From NCBI GenBank assembly GCA_003342815.1, contig PTEX01000138.1:2037456-2101455 (forward strand): a DNA stretch of 64,000 bases, given 5' to 3'. Below, piece by piece: positions 51,901 to 62,829 of this stretch. The notes beneath the pieces are model-generated. The model made no database searches. It saw only the letters and a program-made list of their open reading frames with translations, and had not been told where the DNA came from. Numbering within the stretch: position 1 is the first letter of the stretch; every line of letters begins with the position of its first letter. The stretch is from Eudromia elegans. Lineage: Eukaryota; Chordata; Aves; Tinamiformes; Tinamidae. The position numbers were made by a program, and so were the translations under genes.

Positions 51901-52425
51901 ATAAAATAAAAAATAAACAAGCAATTATGCAAAAAAAAAAAAGGTGAATCCTAAAAACCTGCAATTCTGTCTTTGTATCCTTTGTGTGTAAAAAAAAATG
52001 TGTATACAGAATAAAAAGACTGTTAAAAACAATCTACTTCTATACTGTTTTATAAACCACTGAGATTTGCAGACTATCCCGTGCCAAACTTGTGCAGGTG
52101 ATAGAAGCGGTGACAAAATAAACTGTAAGAGATATACAAATAGACTTTTACTATTAAATAGACTTCTACTAGATTTTTTTCCAGAGAAGCCTGACCTTGA
52201 CTTCTTCATACTCAGCTATCTACAGACATTCCAGTACAATTCAGTGCACTTTTGAGGCAAAAGGGAAAAAAAAAAAAAAGTTACAGGTACTGGGATCTGT
52301 TGGTTTTGTTCTGAGCTGTTCTCCATATCCATAAAAATAGTAAAGTTTAAATAGCTATAACAAGTTTTTTTTTTCTTTTTACAGACAAATCATCTTTTAT
52401 TTCCCAAGATCATTCAATCAGTTAA
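34400..52425 (+). CDS. CP: Ceruloplasmin (multicopper ferroxidase)
   Basis: Coding exons: 34400-34554, 35713-35957, 37487-37699, 38217-38390, 39070-39324, 40539-40704, 41560-41699, 42242-42382, 42493-42704, 43247-43397, 44474-44686, 46333-46540, 47604-47743, 48245-48373, 48999-49105, 49840-50056, 50606-50745, 51240-51402 and 52385-52425. All junctions are GT-AG and in phase, giving 1069 residues (human precursor 1065). A signal peptide covers about residues 1-19. Six cupredoxin domains follow. The eight trinuclear-cluster His are present (122, 124, 182, 184, 993, 995, 1035, 1037). Type-1 copper sites are complete in domains 2 (H297, C340, H345, M350), 4 (H652, C695, H700, M705) and 6 (H990, C1036, H1041, M1046). 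The product is a secreted plasma protein that oxidises Fe(II) with reduction of O2 to water. Domain 2 differs from human CP at the axial copper residue and the iron site. The short C-terminal exon ([13 protein letters not shown]) suits the secreted form; no GPI-anchor exon was recognised. Confidence 0.96.
34555..35712 (+). other. CP intron 1 with a GC-rich island
   Basis: Most of the intron is AT-rich, but about 34870-35080 is markedly GC-rich and rich in CAG/GAG triplets. I recognise no exon or repeat family there. It may be an intronic regulatory element or an old insertion. Confidence 0.4.
41750..42195. other. GC-rich block in CP intron 7
   Basis: About 440 bases of GC-rich sequence sit between CP exons 7 and 8 and contrast with the AT-rich introns around them. 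Open frames on both strands are short and resemble nothing known to me. It could be an old transposon fragment that I cannot name. Confidence 0.35.
43727..44130 (+). mobile_element. CR1 LINE 3' fragment in CP intron 10
   Basis: It starts in the CR1 reverse-transcriptase tail (cgagctgggtctgtttagcc) and continues through nucleotides coding [17 protein letters not shown]. It ends with the CR1 3' signature gatgatctctagaggtccc and attctgtgattct. It is 5'-truncated, in the same orientation as CP, and about 340 bases before exon 11. Confidence 0.93.
44694..45735. other. Unexplained, compositionally distinct insert in CP intron 11
   Basis: About 1 kb just after the exon 11 donor is more GC-rich and less AT-tract-laden than the surrounding intron. 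It has no CR1 signature. It begins near TGTTGGGG, holds an internal repeat (tagtctggtgaa at about 45208 and 45243) and reaches an AATAAA at 45729-45734. These traits would suit an old solo LTR, but I see no target-site duplication or coding remnant, so the class is open. Confidence 0.3.
48899..48980. repeat. Long A-rich tract before CP exon 15
   Basis: A run of 34 A is followed by aaccaaaaaacccccct and further A runs, ending 19 bases before exon 15 (48999). It is a simple repeat, probably length-variable between individuals. Confidence 0.9.
49641..49663. repeat. (CA)n microsatellite in CP intron 15
   Basis: A dinucleotide tract of about eleven to twelve CA units, likely polymorphic. Confidence 0.85.
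50769..50827. repeat. 20-bp direct repeat next to CP exon 17 donor
   Basis: TTTTTGCCATGTTAAGAATG occurs at 50769-50788 and again at 50808-50827, 24 bases after exon 17 ends. It is a small local duplication in the intron. Confidence 0.85.
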
Positions 52426-52649
52426 AGTGTAATTAATGGTACAACAGGCACAACAGTATGAAAGACATTTTACCACAGCAGTTCTCTGATGTCTGTCAAG
52501 TGAGGCATTTCTTAGGAAACACAAGCTCCAGGCCATCCATCTTAGCATGGGTTGGCGAAGATTTCATTCAGTGTGTCTCTTCTCACAAAAGGATCACATA
52601 CCGAGGAGAGTTGCAAGGATATAAACTTATATAAATAATGTTTTCTTTA

Positions 52650-52655
52650 AATAAA
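52650..52655 (+). terminator. Poly(A) signal candidate for CP
   Basis: AATAAA lies 225 bases after the CP stop. A second copy is at 52943-52948. Either could end the CP message before the HPS3 coding region. Confidence 0.45.
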
Positions 52656-52781
52656 ATACATATATATATCCTGCCTGGTAATTAGCACATTCTAAATGAC
52701 TCCTGCTGTATGTTATTTAACTGCTGAAGAATTGTCATACATGCCAAAAATATGTAAGAGATATATGAAGTAAGTTCCTCT

Positions 52782-52808
52782 TTTTTTTTAAAAAAAAAAA
52801 AAAAAAAA
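52782..52808. repeat. T-run/A-run palindrome in the CP-HPS3 interval
   Basis: About nine T followed directly by about eighteen A lies between the convergent genes. Confidence 0.8.
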
Positions 52809-52861
52809 GTGTGTGGCAGTAAAATTTGTTTCAGGTGTTTCTCCCAGATCTGATGGCACAT

Positions 52862-52867
52862 TTTATT
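52862..52867 (-). terminator. Poly(A) signal candidate for HPS3
   Basis: TTTATT on the plus strand is AATAAA on the minus strand, about 650 bases after the HPS3 stop. A nearer copy is at 53469-53474. If this distal site is used, the HPS3 3' UTR would overlap a CP message that ends at the 52943-52948 signal. Confidence 0.35.
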
Positions 52868-53520
52868 AGTCAGTATTAGTTGTTACACAGTGGGAAATGG
52901 GAGGTGGGCTATCACTTGTGTCAGAGGTTCAAAATGAATACAAATAAAAGATTATAACAAAATAATCCTCTATTGCCAACAAATTAGTTTTATCAAGTAA
53001 TATACTTAAACATAGTGAAGTTAAGAGAGGAGGTAGCAGATTATGGCTGCTGAAGATGTTTGTTTTTCCATTGCAAAAACAATTACAAGAGGGGTAGAGT
53101 TACGCTGAATTAATGAAGTCTGATGAAATTCAGGGAGTGTAAGGATAAAGTCTGGGGGCTGGCACTGGTATTGTACAGCCAAGTTTAGCTTTGTTTAGGA
53201 GATGAGTGACCTACATCTAATAACTGAATAGTTGTTTAACTGACCAACCCCCACCCACTTTTACCAGGCAGGTAGTGCTAGGGATAGCTGAGTCCTGTCA
53301 GTGTGTAGTAGTGTGTTTTTTTTTTTTTTTTTTAAACTGTCAAGAGATGCTTAGCAAGAAACAATAGCTGTCATTTGATAATAATGTTTCAACATGGCCA
53401 TAAAGTGGCAAACGTGTAGAGGGAGTCCCATAACACTTCCTGTGTAGTTCCACCGTTCCACTTGCTTTTTTATTCCAGCCCATTTGTGATATTTGAGTAC
53501 GCAGTAGAGTGTCACTGGCT

Positions 53521-56500
53521 TTAGGTCAGTGGTTTCCTTTGGCTGCAGTGAATAAGGTGGGGCAGGAAAAAAGCTGCAGTTCCATCGTCTGGTATAACAT
53601 TGAGGAAATCCCTTAGTTCCAGTTCCATTGTAACAAACGATAAAGCTTCTGTCCAGGGCAGGGAGGTTAGGGTAGTTTTGTTAAAACAAAGCAATGACAA
53701 AAAAAAAAAAAAACAAAAAAACAAAACACACACAAAAACACAACACAACACCCCACAACAAAACAAAAAAAAAAAAATGTTAACAATGTCATTGATAACT
53801 GAAGTCAACAGATTATCTAAATATTAAAATTGGAATCAAATTGAGATTATTTGGGACCACACACAACTATGAAAAAAAACCTCAAGTGAAACAGCATTTA
53901 AACATAACTACATCTCCAAATAAAACCCTACCTCTTTCTATTCATCAGGTCTACACGTGGCACTAATACTTACAGGATTCTGACCTGTTACTTCGACCGT
54001 TTTGCACGAAGTGGAAACATTAGAAATATACCACAGTACCCTCAGAATAATTTGCAGTACGTGATGTTCTGTGAGCAACTTCTGAGATGCAATTTGGTAC
54101 AAACTGAAACCCAGGCAGTTCCATCTGCACGTGAGAAAGAACTTCTTTCCTGTGAGGGTGACGGAGCCCTGGAACAGGTTGCTCAGAGAGGCTGTGGATT
54201 CTCCTTCTCTGGAGAGCTTCAAACCCACTTGGATGTCACCCTGTGCCCCATGCTCTGGGTGTCCCTGCTGGAGCAGAGGGTTGGACTAGATGATCTCTAG
54301 AGGTCCCTTCCAACCTCGAGCATTCTGGGATTCTGTGATAACATGTTCTGATAATGACACAATCGTGTGCCACATGCTCTAGGACATCCTGCATGTGCAG
54401 GGGTGGGGGTTGGACTAGATGACCTCTAGAGGACCCTTCCAACCTTAAGCATTCTATGATTCAATTATCTTATTTAATGCAAAGTTATTGCAGGCAAATA
54501 CTGTTTCAAAAGAGAAGTCTGCCACAAGAAACTGGAACTTTATGATATAGCATGGCAACCTGTTCTACACCGTGCAACCCAGCCATGGTGTTGTTCTGGC
54601 CTCAGAATGTACAATAAGGATAGTTTCATGTTCATTAAGTCTTCTTATTCTGTCAAAAAACACACAAACTGACTCCTCAGCTATGTGCCACTACTGTCTT
54701 CACGCAAACACCTAACACCGGGACTATGTCAGCTCAGGATTGGTTTCTCTACGGCTTTGTTTCCACAAAGAAACCGTGATCGAAGAGCTGTGAGCATCCC
54801 CCTCCCCAACTCCAAAAACAGACGATGACATTTTCTTCCGCTTAATACTATGAACTCTCAGTAACACTCTGCAGTTTTTAAGACTTATATAGAGGTAATA
54901 CAAAGTAATGCCACCTCTGTGGAGTATTCTCCGTGCTGCAGTACACAGCACAACTACTTAGGTAGCTGCTGAGCACCATTAGCCTTGCCCAAGTGAAAGA
55001 GTCGCACATACAGCACTGACAGTCATTAGGCTGAACCATGTTCAAAGCACTGTGTGCCACACAGCAGCTCCTTGAGTCAAGTTGCTATCATGACATTTAC
55101 CTTTAAGTGAGGAAATATGAACAGGACTGTCATCTCCAGCAAGTCTGGTTCTCTTGTAAAGCTCAGGAAGCAGCCTCTTCCACCATAGAGCCTAATTCAA
55201 AATATCATCAACAAAATAAAAGAGTGAACTAACAATGTTTGCAATTAAAAGCCTAGAACACCTGCTAAAAGTACACTGAACTGAGACCAGATCTGTGCAA
55301 ATTCAGGTCGGTTAAGATGAACTCAGGAATTAGTTTATACAATGATTTGAAGTGAAACATTCTTGCGTAAGTAATGTTTTCAAATTTCACTGCCATCTTT
55401 TATACTTTAACCCTCCTTGTGCATCTACAGATAAGAATGCTTAAAGTTCAGAACAGAAGTGTACATAATACATCATTAGTGATACACTGATGCAGTAAGA
55501 AAATTAAGGTTTTTCCTTCCAAACAACTCCATGCAAAGTGGTAAGTGGTAAATAGTGGTAGAACTCTGTCATCTGTCCTAACCTGTCAGTTGTTGTAGTG
55601 AATTAGGTTTTTGTGTGTACATTTTGCAAAAAATGGAGACGGAGAAAGGACTACTTTCCTTTCTCTACAGATGGTAACACTTTTCTTCCACCTGTCTTCA
55701 CGTTCAGTACTGTACCACTCTACCACTAACATGGAAACAAGCAAAGAAACTACTTTCAGATCTGAAAATAAGCAGCAATTTGGTTTTGCAATGGAATGCA
55801 GGTATCTCCAGGTGGTAAGGAATCAACTTTGCTGATTCTAGCAGACAAAACTGTGCACAATTTACTGAGTAGTTGTGGGACAGCTCTTTCTGTTGAGGAA
55901 GTGGGACATAAAGGACATAATTTAATTTCCTTAATGAACCCATACCATTTCTTGGTTATCACTAGACTGCTTGAAGAATACTTTTAAAAGTGGTTTTATT
56001 TGAAGGGCCATCATTTCCCAGTTTAGCACTAAAATCTGGAATATTACACAATGCTGTCAAGTATTATTTAGAATACTGATCGGTGAGACTGGGTTTTTTA
56101 TTTACAGTGGAAAAAACAGCACATTATTCTTTTCTGAGGCACTCTGCTTGTATTCTCATTAAAATTAGTAGCGATTCAGCTATGAAATTTTAGTACAAAG
56201 CAAGTGGTTCAAAACAAGGTCAGCATTTTACTCTGAAAGAAGAGCTAGTCTAGTCGCATCTTCAGATGTGCACATGTAACAGGGAACAACAGTATTTTAA
56301 AAAAATAATTGCACGAGTTTAACAGCAGCTCACCTGATTGTCATCTTTCAGTTCATGTTGAGCATATAAAACAACTGCCTCAGGACACTTGTTCAAAAGC
56401 AGATCGAGGGAATCCTCATACTTTCCCAGACGTGTACTGCAGAGAACACGGATGGCAAGGCCAACATTGCCATCCTCTGACAGAGACTCCAAGAAAGGTA

Positions 56501-59500
56501 GAGCTGAAGCTACACTGATTGACTGACTACATAGAATAGACTGAAAACAAGAAAAGCTGTTTTTGGATTTAAGTCAAACTTTGCAAGAAAAACTAACCAT
56601 ACTTTTAAAACAAAAGCTTTCACTTATTTTACCAGTTTTAAAATAACATTACAGTTACTAATAATTGGGAAAGTGTGGAATAGACTGTAAATGAATATAT
56701 CATTGTTACTGACATATCCTTGAGGCACTTCTTGCTTCTGCCATTTCAACGTGTCTTTTAGCTTTATTTGGATAACAGAAGTCTTATCTTAGAAACAGCT
56801 TTATTATTACACCTTGTTTTGATAAACATGGCAGTACAGTTTGAGTGTTCTATAAGCACCAATGAAGATCTCAACCTTGCGTTTTTTCTTGAGCAACGCT
56901 AAGGTGCTAACAGTTCAAGTTTTATGTTTTTTTTCTCTTCACTACAGATGGATGTTCAAACGTAAATGATCACTTGCAGAACAGGTATAAGCTGAAAAGG
57001 TTTCATACCTGTAGTTTTGAGACATCTTCAGGATAATGTTCATCAGACAGAGATCCCACTGCCATTATGAAAGTTACCCAGGGGAAAATCAACCCAAAAT
57101 GATTGCAGGAATTGATCTATACAAGAAAATAAGTTTTAGTATCACAAATCTTTCTGCTGTTATTGATCAATGGGAAACTACTCCAAGTGAAGCAAATTCA
57201 ATTCTCAAGTAGCATACTTTCGAAGAACAGTTGTTTTTTTCTTTTAGTTCATATGACTGGGTGAAGAATAAACTCAAGAGTTACTTCACTTTAGTTCTGG
57301 GTTCAGATTTTCAGTTCAGAAAACTTCACAGCCATCCACTCACAGATTTGCTTATCAAGGCAGTTTTGTAAAATTTTTAAACACTCCACTGGACAACTTT
57401 TTTTTTTAAGCCCTTATTCTTGTCCAGAATTGAAACTCCTGTTGGAAGCTTACTTATAAATGTACCAAAATAGTAAAATTGACCTGAACCATGAATACCT
57501 ATTTGGTTAAGTCCACACAACGTTAAATGTTTTCAGTCATGCATCTTTCAACTGTCATCAACAACTGTCCAGAGTTGCATTACTCACGATAGTATCTGCA
57601 TGAGCTTTGGCTGGATGATGAAATTATAAAGCTTTCTCTGAGCACACAGACATACTCACCAGATCCTCTGTTGTTTTCAATGGTTTGGTATCAGGAAATT
57701 TCCTCTTTGATATTCTCCAAACATACTGACAAATTAACCTCAGTAAGAGTTCTTGAAGCACTTCTTCCCGAGAGCATACTACAAGAAGAGCTTCCCAAAA
57801 ATCTACTAAGAGCTGAGGGATAGTGTTTTCACCGCTATTGCACAATGTCTAAGAACAAAACAAAAAACACGCACACACAAAAAAACAGCAATTAAGCACA
57901 AAATATGGTAATTATTAATAGCAGTAGTTAGAAGAAACAGTTACAGTTTTTCACTTTTTAGTAGAGGCAGTAGTTGCTTTGTGTCCTGATGTACTTCTAT
58001 TAGGTATGATTTTACATAATACTTTGCCTAGCACTGTAAAAAGGTTTTCTGAATGATTTTAAGGGAATCAACTCTAAATTATCTTATTAGATTTCTTCTT
58101 AGAGACTTACTCCACTGTCAGAAATAATCTATTCATCAAGCATTTACAGACCTGCTAAATTGAAAATTTAAATGTATCAATAGCTAAGCAGGCACCTTCT
58201 AAAGAAAAATCTTAAAGGAAAGAAAGCAATAAATAAATAAATAGTGTAGCTCAGCTGGGGATAATGGTAAGACCCACAGGGGAAATGCGTCTAGCCTTTA
58301 ACATCTGATGTGTCAGGGATATGCATCTCTAATATTAAATTGACTTTCAACTGGTTATAAAAAAAAATTAGAATGAATTTGAGTTTTGTGAATTTATATT
58401 TCCAATAAAAGTCTTTCAAAATAACAGATCTAGGACCATAATATACTGAACCACACACTGAAGTAATATTCCAAAGTATACATACATTTTGATTCAAACA
58501 ACATAATTCATTGTAGGTCCCTTCCAACCCTAAGCATTCTATGATTGTAGAGAAGAGAAAAAAAAAGCTTGTTTGTTCCCACTCTGGATAAAGAAAACTT
58601 CAGTGACCAGAAAAGCTACTTTTCCATAATCTACAGAGCGACTTCTCTTCTTTCAGACACAGAAGAGCAGAGCATTACATACCTTCATAAAATATTTAAG
58701 TCTGACTCTTTAGAAATATGTTTTCATCCTAATGTTTTCTTCAAAAAGAGTTTATGGAAATGATTTATCAAAACTCTGCTAAGCTGCAGCAGCCTTAGGA
58801 AGCAACTGAAAGATATCTGAGATCAGGGTATTCTTTGTTAACATAACAGAGTGAAAGCAAAGAATGTAACTTTTTTTTTTTTTTTTTTTTTGTCTTGATT
58901 TAAGCAGTATTTCTTTTCAGAAGGTCTAGCTCCAACCGTCCACAGTCATCTAGCAAAACTGGCTACACCATCCCCTGCTCTTTCAGAAGAAACCTTGGAA
59001 TGGGTGGAAACAATACTGATGAGCCAAGCAGCCTGAGTCAACCCAACTATGAGAAAAATAAAAGTAAAAATAATTGCAGTCTAACCTTGAAAAATATGTC
59101 TGCTTCCTCCAGTTCCATTTTACTGTTCTCATATAAAGCCACAGCAGCAGCCACCAATAACCCAGGTTGTGTCTCCTTCAGATGAACAGAAAATTCTGTC
59201 GGAATAACAATTCCTTCCTTTTGCTGTGTCAAGAGCTTTGGTTGCCCAACAAAGCCAAAGGCCATTATTGTCTATGGACATAGATATAAATCAGGTGAAG
59301 AATTAAATCCACATACCAATCAACCCATCAATCTCAGTATTTGCTCTGGCAATCAAGCTGACAGATGAAATAAAAGAAAGTTGGGGGAAGAAGATAAATT
59401 CTCTCTCTACAGTTTATAGGACAGCTTTCCAGACATCAACCTCTAACCTATGTGCTAAACACTCGCCGCTAGATGTTGTGTCCTTGTCCTGAATACGGGA

Positions 59501-62500
59501 AGTACCAGGCTGTTCGGAGTTATTTGGAGTTACTATGCACAAAAAATGGTTTTATCACAAAATCCCAGTTAGCCAACACATACGATGTTTTGAAAGTCAC
59601 TGAGTGGAAATTCAGTAAGACTACTTTGCTGAAGTATGATTTTATTTGAGAATACCCTTGAAACAATGATCTAAATGTGCTGCAAGATATGCAACTGCTA
59701 AATAATTTCTTGAATTTTGATTGCTTTTGGCTGTAAGCATGACAAGATACTATTTTTCTTTTAAAGACACTGGAGATTGAAGGTGACTGAGCATTGGAGC
59801 AGGTTGCCCACAGAATTTGTGGAATCTCCTTCCTTGGAGATATTCAAAAGCCATTTGGACAAAATTCTATGCAATGTGCTCTAAGTGAGCCTACTCAAGT
59901 GAGGTTGGACTATCTGTGATTCTCTCTGTGAAATAATGCCTAAACAAATTAAGCACAGTACACAGAAAATAAGGTATGTGTAGAAATGAAACTTTTTACA
60001 TGCCTGTGCATACAACTTGTTTTTCCTTATTTTCCTGTAAAGCTGTATTTTTCTCAACTTCACAATAAAAAGCTTTCTAAAATTGAGCTGCAAGCAACAT
60101 TTTTATAATATGGCAGATTAAAAAAAACACCGTCTCTCCCCCACACACTTCATTTTCTAGGATCCTCTGTCATTCTTCACTCCTACACACTGGGATGGAA
60201 TGTGTATTGTCCTTTCCCCTTAACTTGCTGTGAACGCACAAGACAGCAGGTGGTGCTCAATAACCCACTGATAGAGCTTGAATTGCAAGGCTGGGAACCA
60301 TAGAGGGCATTAATTCTGAAAGCTATTTAAAAAGCTCTTAAAATACCATCATCTTACTCTCAAGAAGACAGTGCACTTCCATCTTTGTAACATGGAAATA
60401 TTCAACTGTCTTGATCAATCTTAACATGTAATTTAAAGATTAATCTCAATCTGAAACCACATGGGAACACATAGGACAGAGATTTCTTGACAAATAGTGT
60501 TTTTTCTACTAATGAGGAATTCTTACTTTGTTATCACTAACGTCTATTCTGATGCAGTCTGCACAGAGGTTAAGTGGGTTGACTGCTCCAGAAGATGGAA
60601 AATTGTATATAATAACTAGGTACAGAAATTATGGCTTGTGCACACCAAGGGCATTTTTCTCAAGAGCAATCTTTCAAGGGCTGTTAGCATACAGACACCT
60701 AAGTTTTCACGAGTGTATCGATCAAAGGGTGGAAGAATGCTGCTATATAAGCCTGCTATATTACTGAAGAGCACTGGCTCTACAGAGCCTGCTACACTGC
60801 AGTAAATAGAATTTAACTTTGAAAGAACTAATAGTTTTGTAAATTCTGCACACTTGGTTAAGGCTGTCAGGATAAGACTCCTCTTGCAGCAAGGTGGGCT
60901 GTACAGTCCCAGTCTGTGCCAGCCCTGAAGTCCAAGTCTGTCCTTGCAGACATTCAGTGGGGACTACACAGCATACTATGAGCAACTGAAAGGCTCTCTT
61001 ATGGTAAAACGCAGCCTATTTACAAAGGGTGAATAGCCCATGCTTTAAGCATCTTACTTCCTTATGGGAGTCCATCTCATGCTTATACATCATCAGGTCT
61101 CCCATTTTCAGAGCCATGAAAGCCTTGGTAAGTGTCAGGACCACTGACGGCATAATCTTTTCTATCTTCTGAAGGTAACTCATGGCTGTTGAAGGACATA
61201 CATTCCTCATGCAGGGAGTGCAGATGATATGGGGCAGCTGGACAGGTTCAGTAAGATAGAATATTTGTATAACTTTTGTTGTCAACTCCTGTGGAAAAAA
61301 AAAAGTGCCATTTAACAGTTTCGGTCCTTCCAGATATACAGTCTTCCACAGCTTATGAAAACAGCACTTACAGAGAGATAAACAGCTTGGCGATCAAATC
61401 AGAGCCAGCAAATCCTGCCTCCTACCTTCCTGGTAAAAACTTTGTTTTTCAGAGCAAATCCATACTCTCATGGATGAGAGAACATCTACCACAGTGAATC
61501 AGTTTTACCAATCTGTACAGTTTGTCAGTGTTCAAAGTAAGAGTTTGCTCTGTTATAGGAAAGAGGTTTCAAAGAAACAGGGGATGATAGAAATTTGATA
61601 AACTTTCCTATCATGGAAGTATCTGCAGGTGTAATTGGAAGCCAGATCATTAGGAACAGGCATCCCAGCTGCTTGACAGTGGTCAGATGTACCACAGTTT
61701 TCTCTTTACAGTTATTGAAATTGCTTGCTCTTTTGTAAACACAAAAAGAAAAAAATGTAAAATTAAATATACAGTCCAGCTGTCTTAAAGCAAACTTCAT
61801 TAGAGCTTGACACATAAAGCTAGAAAATAAAATTAGTTCTCAAAATTAGACCAGTAGATGAAGGAGAAAAAAAAAGTTTTTCCTCTACCTGACTTAATTC
61901 TTCATTTAAATCTTCATTAAGAGAATGAGTTAAGTAAAACATAAATCCTCTTTCATATTTCTGTTTTTCATCACCTTGTGAAACTACTCTCTCTAAAACT
62001 TCCATCATGGATAAACCAGACATTCTGTAGTAAGGCAAAGCAAGGTGGTAATCCTGTGTGTCAAACCTGAATGCAACAAAGAAGAAGGGGTAAAATGAAG
62101 TCAAGGGCAACAGATTGGCCACTGCTCTTTTTAAGATTTAAAAAGATGCACCAGTCAAAACTGCACACACAGAAATATCTACAAATATCTAGGCATGCTG
62201 AATGGAAAACCAGTAAGCTGTTTTGGCAGAATGTAAGTGCTAATGTAAAATAATGAACAATAATGTATTTTAACTTTTAGGGTTGCATTAATGGAAACAA
62301 AGTACACCTATATCACTTTCACATCCAAAACATATACCTGCTGTAGCAGTCTCCTAGGAAAGCACAACTTTCTTTAAATGCTGTTAAAAGTTCTTCTTTA
62401 TCATCTGCTTTAAGGAAACTGGGGTCCATTATGGCTGCTCTGACTAATAAGTGAGCTTCACTTAGAAGATGGATGCAACTCTCAGTTTTCACATTTTCGT

Positions 62501-62829
62501 ATGTTCTACTATAATCCACCTAGAACAGATATAGCATATGTTTAGGTCTTTGGCAGAAATAAAGAAAATACAGGAACAAATCTAGCAAGGAGAACAGCCA
62601 AGTGAAATAGCATACAGACTACTCATGAAAAATATATTACAGTATATGTAGCAATAAAATGCAGACATTATATTACAACACTTTGGTCACCAAATAACAA
62701 ATGCAGGAGCTGGATAATACCATTTCTCTGTAAAGCTGGACAGTTGAAACTGTGTTTACAATATATAAATTCCATCCAGATTCTGAATCGGGATTTTTTC
62801 TGGATTTGATGCCGCCAGTCTTTCTGGAA
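53521..62829 (-). CDS. HPS3: HPS3, BLOC-2 subunit (C-terminal ten exons)
   Basis: Coding exons in transcript order: 62829-62680, 62519-62338, 62066-61889, 61288-61058, 59271-59086, 57848-57660, 57116-57009, 56540-56334, 55191-55101 and 53648-53521 (stop 53523-53521). Together they give about 549 residues, matching the second half of the roughly 1000-residue family. Recognised pieces are [42 protein letters not shown] and the C-terminus [19 protein letters not shown]3, HPS5 and HPS6 form BLOC-2, a cytosolic complex that delivers cargo to lysosome-related organelles; loss causes Hermansky-Pudlak syndrome type 3 in people and the cocoa mouse. All junctions agree in phase. The donor of the first exon listed is ambiguous (62680 or 62677), since both choices are weak and keep phase. 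The 5' exons lie beyond the right edge. The gene converges with CP. Confidence 0.94.
53692..53777. repeat. A-rich (AAAAC)n-like simple repeat in last HPS3 intron
   Basis: Mixed A runs and AAAAC/CACA units start about 50 bases upstream of the last HPS3 exon. On the HPS3 strand they form a T-rich, G-interrupted tract near the acceptor. Confidence 0.85.
54101..54342 (+). mobile_element. CR1 LINE 3' fragment in last HPS3 intron
   Basis: It runs from the CR1 segment gttccatctgcacgtgag through ggttggactagatgatctc to gcattctgggattctgtg. It is 5'-truncated and antisense to HPS3. Confidence 0.92.
54388..54465 (+). mobile_element. Second CR1 3' end, same orientation
   Basis: A further CR1 terminal piece (gggttggactagatgacctc ... 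gcattctatgattc) follows the first after about 45 bases. It repeats only the terminal 80 bases, so it is a separate insertion or a local duplication. Confidence 0.88.
58512..58552 (+). mobile_element. Very short CR1 3' end in HPS3 intron
   Basis: Only the terminal signature remains (gtcccttccaaccctaagca then ttctatgatt). Confidence 0.75.
58870..58892. repeat. Poly(T) tract in HPS3 intron
   Basis: A run of about 22 T, a simple homopolymer. On the HPS3 strand it is poly(A). Confidence 0.85.
59783..59935 (+). mobile_element. Old diverged CR1 3' fragment in HPS3 intron
   Basis: Diverged CR1 tail: ggagcaggttgcccacagaa, ctccttccttggagatattc and gaggttggactatctgtgat are recognisable. It is antisense to HPS3 and clearly older than the copy at 43727-44130. 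Confidence 0.8.
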
